From assembly GCA_016789955.1 (NCBI GenBank), contig JAEUPB010000014.1, positions 1-37,580 of the forward strand: a DNA stretch of 37,580 bases. Direction: 5' to 3'. The translations under genes were made by a program, and so were the position numbers. Origin of the DNA: Rubrivivax sp. Its GTDB lineage: Bacteria > Pseudomonadota > Gammaproteobacteria > Burkholderiales > Burkholderiaceae_C. The notes under the pieces were generated by a model. It worked only from the letters and a program-made list of their open reading frames with translations, did no database searches and was not told the origin of the DNA. Positions 25,761-34,572 of the stretch are shown in pieces (positions within the stretch are counted from its first letter, which is position 1; each line of letters opens with the position of its first letter).

Positions 25761-27023
25761 TCAGCGCGAACTGAACGGCGCCTGGTACGGCCGCCCGTAC
25801 GCGACGCCGGCCACCACCGTGCCCGCCGGCCGCAGGTGGGCCTTGCCCTCGCGCTTGTTGTTGCGCGTGTCGACGAACGACACCGGCCCTTCGACCAGAT
25901 CGAACATCGACAGGTCCGCCGGCGCGCCCACCTGCAGCGTGCCGTGCTTCGCGAGCTTGTTGATGACCTTGGCCGGTGCCGCGGTGGCCATCGTCACCAC
26001 CTGCTCCGGCGTGAAGCCCAGGCCGAGGAACTTGCTCATCACCCACGGCAGGTACGGCATGCCCGGCGTGTTGCCGGAGAAGACGTGGATGTCCGACGAG
26101 ATCGTGTCGGGCGGGCAGCCTTGCGCGATCGCGGCCTCGGCCACCGTGTAGTCGAAGCTGCCGCCGCCGTGGCCGACGTCGAACACCACGCCGCGCCGCT
26201 TGGCCGCCAGCGCGGCCGGCAGCAGCTTGCCGTCCTGCACGATGTTCGTGAACTGGCCGCTGTTGTTGGGCGCGCCGGAGTAGCAGTGCGTCAGCACGTC
26301 GCCGGGACGCAGCAGGTCGAGGATCTGCGACATCAGCGCCACCGACTCCACGCCGCCGATGTGGCACATGACCTTGCCGCCGGTGCCGGCGCGCTCGCAC
26401 GCGGCGATGGCCCGCTTCAGCGGCTCGGCGCCGTGCTTGGCCACGACGTTCTCGCTCATGCGCACCTTCACGCCGAGCACCAGGTCGCTGTTCTCGGCGA
26501 CGACGCGCGCCGCGGCCTCGGGTTGCGCGAAGTCGACGTTGTAGAGCTCGGGCACCGGGAAGCCCGACAGGCCGTGCACGGCGATGTGCACGAAGGCGTA
26601 CTGCCGGGTGCGCGACGAGGGCACCAGGAATCGCCGGTACGCGGCGAAGTTGTTGGCGCCGGCGTCGCCGGCCGAGACCACCGTGGTGGTGCACTGGTGC
26701 GCGACCAGCTCGTCGGCCGGGATGCCGATCGCCGAACCGAAGGCGTAGGTGTGGCCGTGCAGGTCGACGAGGCCGGGCGTCGTGAGCTTGCCGCCGGCGT
26801 CGAGCACGCGCGCGCCGCGCTCGGCCGCGATGCTCGGCTCGATCGCCGCGACGAGGCCGTTGCGGATGCCGATGTCGCGCGCGCCGCGCAGGTTCTGGCT
26901 GGGGTCGAGGACCTGCGCGTTCCTGATCAGCAGGTCGTAGCGATCGGCCTGCGCGTGGGCGAGCGGCGTGCAGGCCAGGCCTGCGGCTGCGGCCAGCAGC
27001 TGGCGGCGGGTGGGATCGTGCAT
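25761..27023 (-). CDS. exported amidohydrolase/deacetylase family metallohydrolase
   Basis: This amidohydrolase-superfamily enzyme of 420 residues is similar to the dihydroorotase-like 'amidohydrolase/deacetylase' group. A Tat-type signal opens it: T-R-R-Q-L-L followed by an Ala/Leu-rich segment and A-H-A-Q-A. Binuclear metal ligands are visible: His89 and His91 (V-D-L-H-G-H-T), a likely carboxylated Lys186 (G-V-K-V-R-M-S), His221 (M-C-H-I-G-G), His246 (L-T-H-C-Y-S-G), and Asp311 (I-S-S-D-I-H-V). The composite beta-sandwich end is also present (V-G-A-P-A-D-L-S-M-F). The start at 27023 has a GAGGAG ribosome site. The substrate, an amide or cyclic amide, is unknown. It is convergent with argP and separated from cobA by 137 bases. 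Confidence 0.88.
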   Translation of the reverse strand: MHDPTRRQLLAAAAGLACTPLAHAQADRYDLLIRNAQVLDPSQNLRGARDIGIRNGLVAAIEPSIAAERGARVLDAGGKLTTPGLVDLHGHTYAFGSAIGIPADELVAHQCTTTVVSAGDAGANNFAAYRRFLVPSSRTRQYAFVHIAVHGLSGFPVPELYNVDFAQPEAAARVVAENSDLVLGVKVRMSENVVAKHGAEPLKRAIAACERAGTGGKVMCHIGGVESVALMSQILDLLRPGDVLTHCYSGAPNNSGQFTNIVQDGKLLPAALAAKRRGVVFDVGHGGGSFDYTVAEAAIAQGCPPDTISSDIHVFSGNTPGMPYLPWVMSKFLGLGFTPEQVVTMATAAPAKVINKLAKHGTLQVGAPADLSMFDLVEGPVSFVDTRNNKREGKAHLRPAGTVVAGVAYGRPYQAPFSSR

Positions 27024-27121
27024 CGCTGTCTCCTCGTCGGCCTCGTGTCGGGCCGTGTGGGTGGGAGACCCATTGCAGCACGACGCGGCGAACCGCCGCA
27101 ATCAGCGGAAATGCCTCGGCC

Positions 27122-27135
27122 GGGCCGCGCGGCCC
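27122..27135 (-). terminator. GC palindrome after cobA, weak terminator candidate
   Basis: GGGCCGCGCGGCCC is a perfect 14-base palindrome located 26 bases beyond the cobA stop codon on the transcribed side. There is no T-run and no loop, so an intrinsic terminator role for the nitrate operon is only possible, not shown. Confidence 0.25.
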
Positions 27136-27160
27136 ACGATCCGGGCGCCGCGGAATCGGC

Positions 27161-27955
27161 TCAGGCCGCCGCGGCGTACGACGATCCGATCGCCTCGGCC
27201 CAGCCGGGCGCCGCCCGCACCACATCGCCGATCACCAGCAGCGCGGGGCTGGCCAGCGCCTCGGCCTCGACGGTGGCCGTCAGCGCGTCCAGCCGCGTCA
27301 GCGCGTGCCGCTGCCGGGGCGTGTGCGCGGCGCTGACCACGGCCACCGGCGTGTCGCCGGCGCGGCCGCCGTTGATCAGCGCCTGCTGGATCGCGTCCGC
27401 GCGGGCCACGCCCATGTAGACGACGAGCGTCAGCCCCGAGCGGGCCAGCGCCGCCCAGTCGGGCCCGGCGCCGCCCTCCTGGGCGTGGCCGGTGACCAGG
27501 GCCACGCCGGCGGCCCAGCGGCGGTCGGTGACCGGCACGCCGACTGCAGCCGGGCCGGCGATGCCGGCGGTGAGGCCGCCGATCACCTCGACGGCGACAC
27601 CGGCGTCGCGCAGCGCCTGCACCTCCTCGCCGCCGCGGCCGAACACGTACGGGTCGCCGCCCTTGATGCGCACCACCTGCTCGCCGCGCCAGGCCTCGGC
27701 GATCATCAGCTGGTGGATGTAGGCCTGCGGCGTGCTGCGGCAGCCGCCGCGCTTGCCCACCGGCACCACCCGCGCGGCGGGCGGCAGGTGCTCGAGCACG
27801 CCGGGATGCACGAGGTCGTCGACGAGGGCGACCGTGGCGCGCTGCAGGGCCTTCACGGCCTTGATCGTCAACAGCTCGGGGTCGCCGGGGCCGGCGCCGA
27901 CGAGCGTCACGCGGCCGGGTGTGCGTGGGGCGGTGGTGGGGAGGGGCGGGGGCAT
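27161..27955 (-). CDS. cobA: uroporphyrinogen-III C-methyltransferase (SUMT)
   Basis: This is S-adenosylmethionine:uroporphyrinogen III methyltransferase, which makes precorrin-2 for siroheme (and cobalamin); 264 residues, single domain. Motifs are V-G-A-G-P-G-D-P-E-L-L-T near the N-terminus, V-G-K-R-G-G, and R-I-K-G-G-D-P-Y-V-F-G-R-G-G-E-E. L-V-T-G-H-A-Q follows, then the C-terminal strand region. No precorrin-2 dehydrogenase/ferrochelatase domain is fused, unlike enteric CysG, so a separate enzyme must finish siroheme. The ATG overlaps the nasA stop by one base. As the last gene of the nitrate operon it supplies the siroheme used by NirB. Confidence 0.95.
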   Translation of the reverse strand: MPPPLPTTAPRTPGRVTLVGAGPGDPELLTIKAVKALQRATVALVDDLVHPGVLEHLPPAARVVPVGKRGGCRSTPQAYIHQLMIAEAWRGEQVVRIKGGDPYVFGRGGEEVQALRDAGVAVEVIGGLTAGIAGPAAVGVPVTDRRWAAGVALVTGHAQEGGAGPDWAALARSGLTLVVYMGVARADAIQQALINGGRAGDTPVAVVSAAHTPRQRHALTRLDALTATVEAEALASPALLVIGDVVRAAPGWAEAIGSSYAAAA

Positions 27956-30780
27956 CACGCGGACTCCAGTTCGATCGATCGTGCCACGAGGCGCCGCACT
28001 TCGGGCAGACACGAGCCGCACTCGGTGCCGCACTTCAGCGCCTGCTGCACCCCGGCCAGCCGCTGCGACGCGTCGCCCTCGGCCTCGGCCAGCGCCGAGA
28101 CGATGCGGTGCTCGCTGACGTCGTGGCAGGCGCACACCTGCGGGCTGCGCGGCGGCACGGCCAGCGGCGGCTGGTCACGCGCGGCCAGCAGTGCGCGGCC
28201 GAACGCGGCGGCGCTGCCGCCTTGCTGCAGCAGGTCGAGCACCCAGGCTTGCGCACGCGCGTCGCCGGCGAGCACGAAGGCCTGCAGCCTGCCGTCGGGG
28301 CCGACGCGCATCGCGCGCCGCTGGCCGGTCTTCGCGTCTGCGTAGCGCAGCGCCGGGCCGTCGAGACCGAGCGCCGCTTCGATGCGGCCCAGCACGTCGT
28401 CGCCGACTGCCGTCTTGGCGGCGGCGCGGAACAGCACGCCCACGACATCGGCGGGCTCGCGGCCGAAGGGCACGCATGCGGCGTAGGGGAACCGCGCGAA
28501 CTCGGCCCGCAAGGCCTCGCGGCGGTCGATCCACTCGGCTTCGGGGCACCAGGCCGCGCCCACCACCTGCCACGGCAGCACCGCGCGTTCCACGCGCACG
28601 GCGGCGTGCTTCAGCTCGGGCTGCAGCGAGCGCGGGCAGTGCGACCGCGGCATCAGGGCGTTCACGCCGAGACGCGGACTGTCGCCATCGGCCCCGCCGA
28701 CGAACTCGCCGCCCCAGTGCATCGCGACGAAGGCCTGCGCCGGCGCCACGCTGTCGCTGCCGGCCACCGGCAGCAGCAGCTCGCCGGTCTTCGAATGCAC
28801 GCGCACCAGGTCGCCGTCGCGCCAGTGCCGCCGATCGAGTTCCTGCGGGTGCATCTGCAGCACCGGTTCGGGGCTGTGGGCGTAGAGGCGCCCGAGCGTG
28901 CCGGTGCGGCTCATGCCGTGCCACTGGTCGCGCAGCCGGCCGGTGGTCAGCGACACCGGGTAGTGCGCGCTGCGCGGCTCCGCGGTGGGCCTCCAGGCCG
29001 GTGCGTGGAAGACCGCGCGGCCGTCGGCGGTGGCGTAGCGGCCATCGCCATACAGGCGCACCGTGCCGTCCGCGGCGCCTTCAGGGCAGGGCCACTGCTT
29101 AGGGGCCGCTTCGAGCATCGGATAGTCGAGCCCGGTGATGTCGAGATCCCGGCCGCGCGTGCTCTCGCGGTGCTCGTTCCACACCGATTCGGGCGTGGGG
29201 TAGTCGAACATCGAGCCCGAGGCACCTGCCGCGCGGCGCGACGGCAGTCGCGCTTCGAGCCGCCGCGCCACGTCGGCCGCGATGGCCCAGTCGTGCCGCG
29301 CCTGGCCGAGCGGCGGCACGGCCGTCCGCACCCGCGTGATGCGGCGTTCGCTGTTGGTGACGGTGCCGTCCTTCTCGCCCCAGCTGGTGGCCGGCAGCAG
29401 AAGGTCGGCGTGCTCCGCGGTGGCCGTGTGGCGGTAGGCCTCCTGCAGCACGACGAACTCGCAGCGCTGCAACGCGCGCCGCACCAGCGCCTGGTCGGGA
29501 AGGCTCTGCGCGGGATTCGTGCAGACGATCCACAGCGCACGGATCTCGCCGTCGGCCGCCGCCTCGAACATCTGCACCGCGGCCTTGCCGGGTGTCGCCG
29601 GTACGTCGACGACGCCCCACAGTCGCGCCACCTCGGCGCGGTGCGCCGCGTTGCCGAGGTCGCGGTGCGCCGAGAGCTGGTTGGCCAGCCCGCCGACCTC
29701 GCGCCCGCCCATCGCATTGGGCTGGCCGGTCAGCGAGAAGGGCCCGGCGCCGGGCTTGCCGATCTGGCCGGTGGCCAGGTGCAGGTTGATCAGCGTGGTG
29801 TTCTTGTCGGTGCCGCTGCTGCTCTGGTTCAGGCCCTGGCAGTACAGGCTCAGCGTGGGTTCACGCCGCCCGGTGGCGCGGTCCGGTTGCCCGCTGAACC
29901 AGCGGGCGGCCTGCACGATGTCGTCGGCCTTCAGCCCGCAGGCCTGCGCGGCGTGCGCCGGCGTGAGGTCGCGCACGCGCTCGCGCAGCGCGTCGAAGCC
30001 GGTGGTGTGCGCGGCGATGTAGGCGCGGTCGACCAGGTCCTCCCACAGCAGCACGTGCAGCAGCGCGTGGTGCAGCAGCACGTCGGTGCCGGGCAGCAGC
30101 TGCAGGTGCAGGTCGGCCATCGCCGCGGTCTCGGTGCGGCGCGGGTCGGCGACGATCACCTTGAGGCCCGGGTTCGCGGCGCGCGCGTCTTCCAGCTGCC
30201 GGTACAGCACCGGGTGCGCCCAGGCCATGTTGCTGCCGGTGATGAAGATCGTGTGCGCGAGCCCGATGTCCTCGTAGCTGCACGGCGGGGCGTCGGCGCC
30301 GAGGCTGGCCTTGTAGCCCGCCACCGCGCTGCTCATGCACAGCCGCGAGTTGGTGTCGACGTTGTTGGTGCCGATCAGGCCCTTGCCCAGCTTGTTGAAG
30401 ACGTAGTAGTCCTCGGTGAGCAGCTGGCCGGAGAGGTACAGGCCGACGCTGTCGGGGCCGTGCCGTTCGATCGTCCGGGCGAAGCGCTCGGCCACCTCGT
30501 CGAGTGCCGCGTCCCACGCCACCGGCTGCAGCGCGCCGCCGCGCTCGGCGCGGCGCAGCGGCTGCAGCAACCGGGCCTGCTGCTGCAGCAGCGGCGCGGC
30601 GGTGAGGTGCAGCGTGCTGCCCTTGGTGCACAGCCGCCCAGCGTTCGCCGGGTGCTCCGGGTCGCCGCGCACGCCGGTGATCTGCCCGCCGCTGCTCTCG
30701 ATCAGCACGCCGCAGCCGACGCCGCAGTACGGGCAGGTCGACCGCGTCGTGCGGGCGTCGGCCGCGGGCGCGTGGTCCAC
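27955..30780 (-). CDS. nasA: assimilatory nitrate reductase, catalytic subunit
   Basis: This is the molybdopterin (bis-MGD) assimilatory nitrate reductase NasA, reducing nitrate to nitrite in the cytoplasm; 941 residues. The N-terminal [4Fe-4S] ligands are Cys16, Cys19, Cys23 and Cys51 (C-P-Y-C-G-V-G-C, then R-L-C-T-K-G). The Mo-binding region has T-N-S-R-L-C-M-S-S-A-V with a probable Cys ligand. Family segments such as G-Q-P-N-A-M-G-G-R-E-V-G-G and W-G-E-K-D-G-T-V-T-N-S-E-R-R follow. A C-terminal BFD-like [2Fe-2S] domain holds Cys883, Cys885, Cys921 and Cys924, as in Klebsiella NasA. No separate NasB/NasC electron-transfer subunit is present. The start is GTG at 30780, preceded by GGGAG. It lies 18 bases after nirD, and its stop overlaps cobA. 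Confidence 0.96.
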   Translation of the reverse strand: MDHAPAADARTTRSTCPYCGVGCGVLIESSGGQITGVRGDPEHPANAGRLCTKGSTLHLTAAPLLQQQARLLQPLRRAERGGALQPVAWDAALDEVAERFARTIERHGPDSVGLYLSGQLLTEDYYVFNKLGKGLIGTNNVDTNSRLCMSSAVAGYKASLGADAPPCSYEDIGLAHTIFITGSNMAWAHPVLYRQLEDARAANPGLKVIVADPRRTETAAMADLHLQLLPGTDVLLHHALLHVLLWEDLVDRAYIAAHTTGFDALRERVRDLTPAHAAQACGLKADDIVQAARWFSGQPDRATGRREPTLSLYCQGLNQSSSGTDKNTTLINLHLATGQIGKPGAGPFSLTGQPNAMGGREVGGLANQLSAHRDLGNAAHRAEVARLWGVVDVPATPGKAAVQMFEAAADGEIRALWIVCTNPAQSLPDQALVRRALQRCEFVVLQEAYRHTATAEHADLLLPATSWGEKDGTVTNSERRITRVRTAVPPLGQARHDWAIAADVARRLEARLPSRRAAGASGSMFDYPTPESVWNEHRESTRGRDLDITGLDYPMLEAAPKQWPCPEGAADGTVRLYGDGRYATADGRAVFHAPAWRPTAEPRSAHYPVSLTTGRLRDQWHGMSRTGTLGRLYAHSPEPVLQMHPQELDRRHWRDGDLVRVHSKTGELLLPVAGSDSVAPAQAFVAMHWGGEFVGGADGDSPRLGVNALMPRSHCPRSLQPELKHAAVRVERAVLPWQVVGAAWCPEAEWIDRREALRAEFARFPYAACVPFGREPADVVGVLFRAAAKTAVGDDVLGRIEAALGLDGPALRYADAKTGQRRAMRVGPDGRLQAFVLAGDARAQAWVLDLLQQGGSAAAFGRALLAARDQPPLAVPPRSPQVCACHDVSEHRIVSALAEAEGDASQRLAGVQQALKCGTECGSCLPEVRRLVARSIELESA

Positions 30781-30798
30781 CGCCGGCTCCCGCGCGGG

Positions 30799-31173
30799 TC
30801 AGGCCTCGGCCGCGGCGGCCGCCACGCCCACGGTGCGCAGCTCGTCGGCATCGAGCAGCACGAGGTCGCCGTCGAGCTTCACGCGGAAGCGCGCGGCGCA
30901 GCCGACGTCGGGCGCACGCGCCAGGCCGTCCTCCAGGCTGATCGTCCAGTTGTGCAGCGGGCAGGCCACGCTGCGGCCGAACACGATGCCCTGGCTCAGC
31001 GGCCCGCCTTTGTGCGGGCAGCGGTCGACGAGCGCGAAGACGGTGTCGTCGTCGGCGCGGAACACCGCGACCTCCGGCCCCGGCTCAAAGGCCGAGCGGT
31101 CGACGCGGCGCGCGCCGAGCCGGGGGATGTCGGCGACGCGGCACACCGCCACCCACGACCCTGCGCGGCTCAC
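30799..31173 (-). CDS. nirD: nitrite reductase (NADH) small subunit
   Basis: This is NirD, the small Rieske-type subunit of cytosolic NADH-dependent nitrite reductase; 124 residues. The Rieske-like motif is complete: Cys52 and His54 (D-R-C-P-H-K-G-G-P-L-S-Q-G), and Cys71 and His74 (V-A-C-P-L-H-N-W). Some NirD proteins lack these ligands, so this one probably carries a real [2Fe-2S] cluster. The start is GTG at 31173, overlapping the nirB stop as GTGA, which implies coupled synthesis with the large subunit. Confidence 0.95.
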   Translation of the reverse strand: MSRAGSWVAVCRVADIPRLGARRVDRSAFEPGPEVAVFRADDDTVFALVDRCPHKGGPLSQGIVFGRSVACPLHNWTISLEDGLARAPDVGCAARFRVKLDGDLVLLDADELRTVGVAAAAAEA

Positions 31174-33656
31174 GTCGTCACCTCCTCGGGCGAGGCCACC
31201 GCGATCGGGATGACCTGACGCACCGGTTCGAACTGCCGCAGGTCCACGCGCGCCTGCTCGAATTCGAACCACGGGTCGGGCTCGCCGTCGAGGCTGAACT
31301 GCAGCTGCTCCCACAGCGCGCGGCGGCCCGCCGCGTCGTCGAGGATCTTCTTCTTCACATGGTCCAGCCCGACGCGGTGGACATAGTGCACCGTGCGTTC
31401 CAGGTACCAGCCCTCCAGCCGGTACAGCTGCAGGAATGCGCCGCTGACTTCGAGCACCTCCTCGGGCGTCTTCACCTTCACGAGGAACTGCGCCACCTCG
31501 GTCTTGATGCCGCCGTTGCCGGCGACGTAGATCTCCCAGCCCGAGTCGACGCCGATCACGCCCACGTCCTTGATGCCGGCCTCGGCGCAGTTGCGCGGGC
31601 AGCCGCTGACGGCCAGCTTGACCTTGTGCGGCGCGTACATGCGCCACAGCGCATGCTCCAGGTCCTTGCCCATCTGCGTGGAATCCTGCGTGCCGAAGCG
31701 GCACCACTCGCTGCCGACGCAGGTCTTCACGGTGCGCAGTGCCTTGGCATAGGCGTGGCCCGAGGGCATGCCGATGTCCTTCCAGACCGCCGGCAGGTCT
31801 TCCTTCTTCACGCCCAGCAGGTCGATGCGCTGCCCGCCGGTCACCTTCACGGTGGGGATGCGGTACTTGTCGACCGCGTCGGCGATGCGGCGCAGCTCGT
31901 CGGCGGTGGTCTCGCCGCCCCACATGCGCGGGATCACGCTGTAGGTGCCGTCCTTCTGGATGTTGGCGTGGCTGCGCTCGTTGATGTAGCGGCTCTGCGG
32001 GTCGTCCTGAGCCTCCTTGGGCCAGGTGCTGATCAGGTAGTAGTTCACCGCCGGTCGGCAGCTGGCGCAACCGTTGGGCGTGCGCCAGTCGGCACCGCGG
32101 TAGACCTCGTCGATGGTCAGCCAGTGGTGCGTGCGGATCAGCTCGCGCACGTCCTGGTGGCTGAGGTCGGTGCAGCCGCACATCGCCTTCTTCGTCGGCG
32201 CGGCCGAGTAGTCGCCGCCGGCGGTGGCCATCAGCAGCTGCTCGACGAGGCCGGTGCACGAGCCGCACGAGGCGCTGGCCTTGGTGTGCTTGCGCACCTC
32301 GTCGAGCGTGAACAGGCCCTTGTCTTTGATGGCCTTGCAGATGGTGCCCTTCTTCACGCCGTTGCAGCCGCAGACCTCGTCGGCATCGAGCATCGCGGCA
32401 GCCTTGTTCTGGCCCTGGTGGCCGACGTCGCCGACGTTGCTGACCGTGAAGTTCTGGCCGAACATCAGCTTGTCGCGGATGTCGGCCACCGGGCGGCCCT
32501 CGCGCATCAGCTTGAAGTACCAGCTGCCGTCGACGGTGTCGCCGTACAGGCATGCGCCGACGAGCTTGTCGTCGCGGATCACGAGCTTCTTGTAGACGCC
32601 GCCGGCGGGGTCGTTGAGCACGATCTCCTCGGTGCCGTCGCCGCCGGCGAAATCGCCGGCCGAGTACAGGTCGATGCCGGTGACCTTGAGCTTGGTGCTG
32701 GTGGTGCTGCCGGTGTAGCGGCCGATGCCGAACTCGGCCAGGTGCGTGGCGCAGACCTTGCCCTGCTCGAACAGCGGCGCCACCAGGCCGTAGGCGATGC
32801 CGCGGTGCGCGGCGCACTCGCCCACCGCGTAGATGCGCGGATCGGTCACGGTCTGCATCGTGTCGCTGACGACGATGCCGCGGTTGCACAGCAGCTTGGC
32901 GCTCTCGGCCAGCGCCACGTTTGGGCGGATGCCGGCCGACATCACCACCAGATCGGCCGGGATCTCCTCGCCGCCCTTCAGCCGCACCGAGCGCACGCGG
33001 CCATCGGCGCCGCCTTGCAGCGCCTCGGTGCTGGCCCCGGTTCGGAAGGCGATGCCGCGCGCTTCCAGCTGCTGCTGCAGCAGCCCGCCCGCGGTGGCGT
33101 CGAGCTGCCGCTCCATCAGCCACGGCATCAGGTGCACCACGGTCACGTCCATGCCGCGCGCCTTCAGGCCGTTGGCGGCCTCCAGCCCGAGCAGCCCGCC
33201 GCCGATCACCACCGCGTGGCGGTAGCGCGCGGCCGCGTCGATCATCGCCTCGGTGTCGGCGATGTCGCGGTAGCTGATGACGCCGGGCAGCTCCTTGCCC
33301 GGGATCGGCGGGACGAACGGCACGCTGCCGGTGGCCAGCAGCAGCCGGTCGTACGGGGCACTGGTGCCGTCGTCGGCGATCACCACGCGTTTCACGCGGT
33401 CGATGGTGGTCACCTTGCGGCCGGTGTGCAGCGTGATGCCGTGCTCGGCGTACCAGGCGAGCGGGTTCAGGATGATCTGCTCGACCGTCTGCTCGCCGGC
33501 CAGCACCGGGGAGAGCAGGATGCGGTTGTAGTTGGGGTGCGGCTCGGCGCCGAACACGGTGATGTCGTAGAGGTCCGGCGCGATGCGCAGGAGTTCTTCC
33601 AGCGCGCGCACGCCGGCCATGCCGTTGCCGACCAGCACCAGCTTCATCTTCTTCAT
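31170..33656 (-). CDS. nirB: nitrite reductase (NADH) large subunit
   Basis: This is NirB, the siroheme nitrite reductase large subunit, reducing nitrite to ammonium with NADH; 828 residues. The order is an FAD/NADH pyridine-nucleotide oxidoreductase part (V-G-N-G-M-A-G-V-R near residue 9, and I-G-G-G-L-L-G-L-E-A near 151), then two BFD-like [2Fe-2S] domains (Cys429, 431, 464, 467 and Cys493, 495, 530, 533). The siroheme/[4Fe-4S] domain follows, with Cys646, Cys652, Cys686 and Cys690 (C-V-G-S-E-W-C, and V-S-G-C-P-R-N-C-A-E-A). The ATG at 33656 follows GAGGGG by 6 bases. It lies 19 bases after the GAF protein gene and overlaps nirD. Confidence 0.97.
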   Translation of the reverse strand: MKKMKLVLVGNGMAGVRALEELLRIAPDLYDITVFGAEPHPNYNRILLSPVLAGEQTVEQIILNPLAWYAEHGITLHTGRKVTTIDRVKRVVIADDGTSAPYDRLLLATGSVPFVPPIPGKELPGVISYRDIADTEAMIDAAARYRHAVVIGGGLLGLEAANGLKARGMDVTVVHLMPWLMERQLDATAGGLLQQQLEARGIAFRTGASTEALQGGADGRVRSVRLKGGEEIPADLVVMSAGIRPNVALAESAKLLCNRGIVVSDTMQTVTDPRIYAVGECAAHRGIAYGLVAPLFEQGKVCATHLAEFGIGRYTGSTTSTKLKVTGIDLYSAGDFAGGDGTEEIVLNDPAGGVYKKLVIRDDKLVGACLYGDTVDGSWYFKLMREGRPVADIRDKLMFGQNFTVSNVGDVGHQGQNKAAAMLDADEVCGCNGVKKGTICKAIKDKGLFTLDEVRKHTKASASCGSCTGLVEQLLMATAGGDYSAAPTKKAMCGCTDLSHQDVRELIRTHHWLTIDEVYRGADWRTPNGCASCRPAVNYYLISTWPKEAQDDPQSRYINERSHANIQKDGTYSVIPRMWGGETTADELRRIADAVDKYRIPTVKVTGGQRIDLLGVKKEDLPAVWKDIGMPSGHAYAKALRTVKTCVGSEWCRFGTQDSTQMGKDLEHALWRMYAPHKVKLAVSGCPRNCAEAGIKDVGVIGVDSGWEIYVAGNGGIKTEVAQFLVKVKTPEEVLEVSGAFLQLYRLEGWYLERTVHYVHRVGLDHVKKKILDDAAGRRALWEQLQFSLDGEPDPWFEFEQARVDLRQFEPVRQVIPIAVASPEEVTT

Positions 33657-33675
33657 CGGGTTCCCCTCGTCGAGG

Positions 33676-34572
33676 TCAGAAGTGCCAGGCGATGACCGAG
33701 GCCACGCGGCCCTCGCGCAGCACCGGCAGCGCGGCCACGCGCAGCGCGTCGCTGGCGCGCGGCACGGCGTCGGCGGCCACGCGGCCGATCAGCTCGTCGT
33801 CGGCTGTCAGCGCCGGCCGGGCGCCGGCGGCGAGCACGCCGTCGGTCTCGCAGAAGCCTTCGGCCAGGTGCAGCGTGCCGCCCTCGACCGACCAGATCTC
33901 CAGCCGCCGCACGATGGGCGTGGCCAGCGCGGACAGGAACGCCAACACCCACGTGCCCGCGCCGCGCGCGGCGCAGGGAAAGGCGAAGCCGCGGTTGATG
34001 CCCACCTGCTGCGCGCTGTCGGCGCGCAGGAAGCGGCCGCCTTTGCCGAGGTCGGGCATGAACACCGGCATCTGCGACTGCCAGGCCAGGCCCGGCAGCC
34101 CGGTGCCCTTGCCGAAGCTGGTGCGGCGCGAGATGAACTCGAAGGCCTCGCCGGTGCGGCCGTAGCAGCCGTCGGCCAGCGTCATCTCGCGCGAGACGGC
34201 CGGGTCGTTGTGCCACAGCTCGATGGCGCCGGCCGAGTGCTCGTCGTCGCCGCAGAAGATCAGCAGCACGGCCTTCAGCGCGTCGCCGGAGAACACCGGC
34301 ATCGCGATGCCGCTGGTCAGCCCGTCGGCCTGCGCCAGCGCGGTGCGGCGGAATCCCGAGGCCTCGTCCAGGCGCGGCAGCACGATCGGCCGCCCTTCCT
34401 CCCAGGCCCGCCCGGGCAGGCCTTCGCCGCGGCCGAAGCACATCGCCGCGCTCTTTGCGCCGAAGCGGCGTGCCGCACCATAGACGCCGCCGCCGAACTC
34501 GAGCAGCAGGTGGTCGCGGTCGGGCACCCAGACCTCGACGACGCGGATGAATGTCGACGGCGCGGTGTTCAT
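33676..34572 (-). CDS. GAF-repeat protein of the nitrate operon
   Basis: This 298-residue cytoplasmic protein is built from GAF-like units with no output domain. Unit 1 (about 9-108) has R-V-V-E-V-W-V-P-D-R-D, F-G-R-G-E-G-L-P-G-R-A-W and M-P-V-F-S-G-D. Unit 2 (about 116-216) has A-I-E-L-W-H-N-D-P, F-G-K-G-T-G-L-P-G-L-A-W and F-P-C-A-A-R-G. A weaker, shorter unit 3 (about 223-298) has R-L-E-I-W-S-V-E-G-G and A-L-P-V-L-R-E-G-R-V-A-S-V-I. GAF domains bind small ligands or sense redox state. Its ATG overlaps the nrtD stop by four bases, and nirB follows after 19 bases, so it is made with the nitrate enzymes. A nitrate/nitrite or redox sensing role is an inference. Confidence 0.82.
   Translation of the reverse strand: MNTAPSTFIRVVEVWVPDRDHLLLEFGGGVYGAARRFGAKSAAMCFGRGEGLPGRAWEEGRPIVLPRLDEASGFRRTALAQADGLTSGIAMPVFSGDALKAVLLIFCGDDEHSAGAIELWHNDPAVSREMTLADGCYGRTGEAFEFISRRTSFGKGTGLPGLAWQSQMPVFMPDLGKGGRFLRADSAQQVGINRGFAFPCAARGAGTWVLAFLSALATPIVRRLEIWSVEGGTLHLAEGFCETDGVLAAGARPALTADDELIGRVAADAVPRASDALRVAALPVLREGRVASVIAWHF

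Noticed and set aside
27919-31218. Open frame of about 1100 codons on the plus strand
   Set aside because: It is a shadow of nasA and nirD. The minus-strand frame has all Fe-S and Mo motifs; this one has none.
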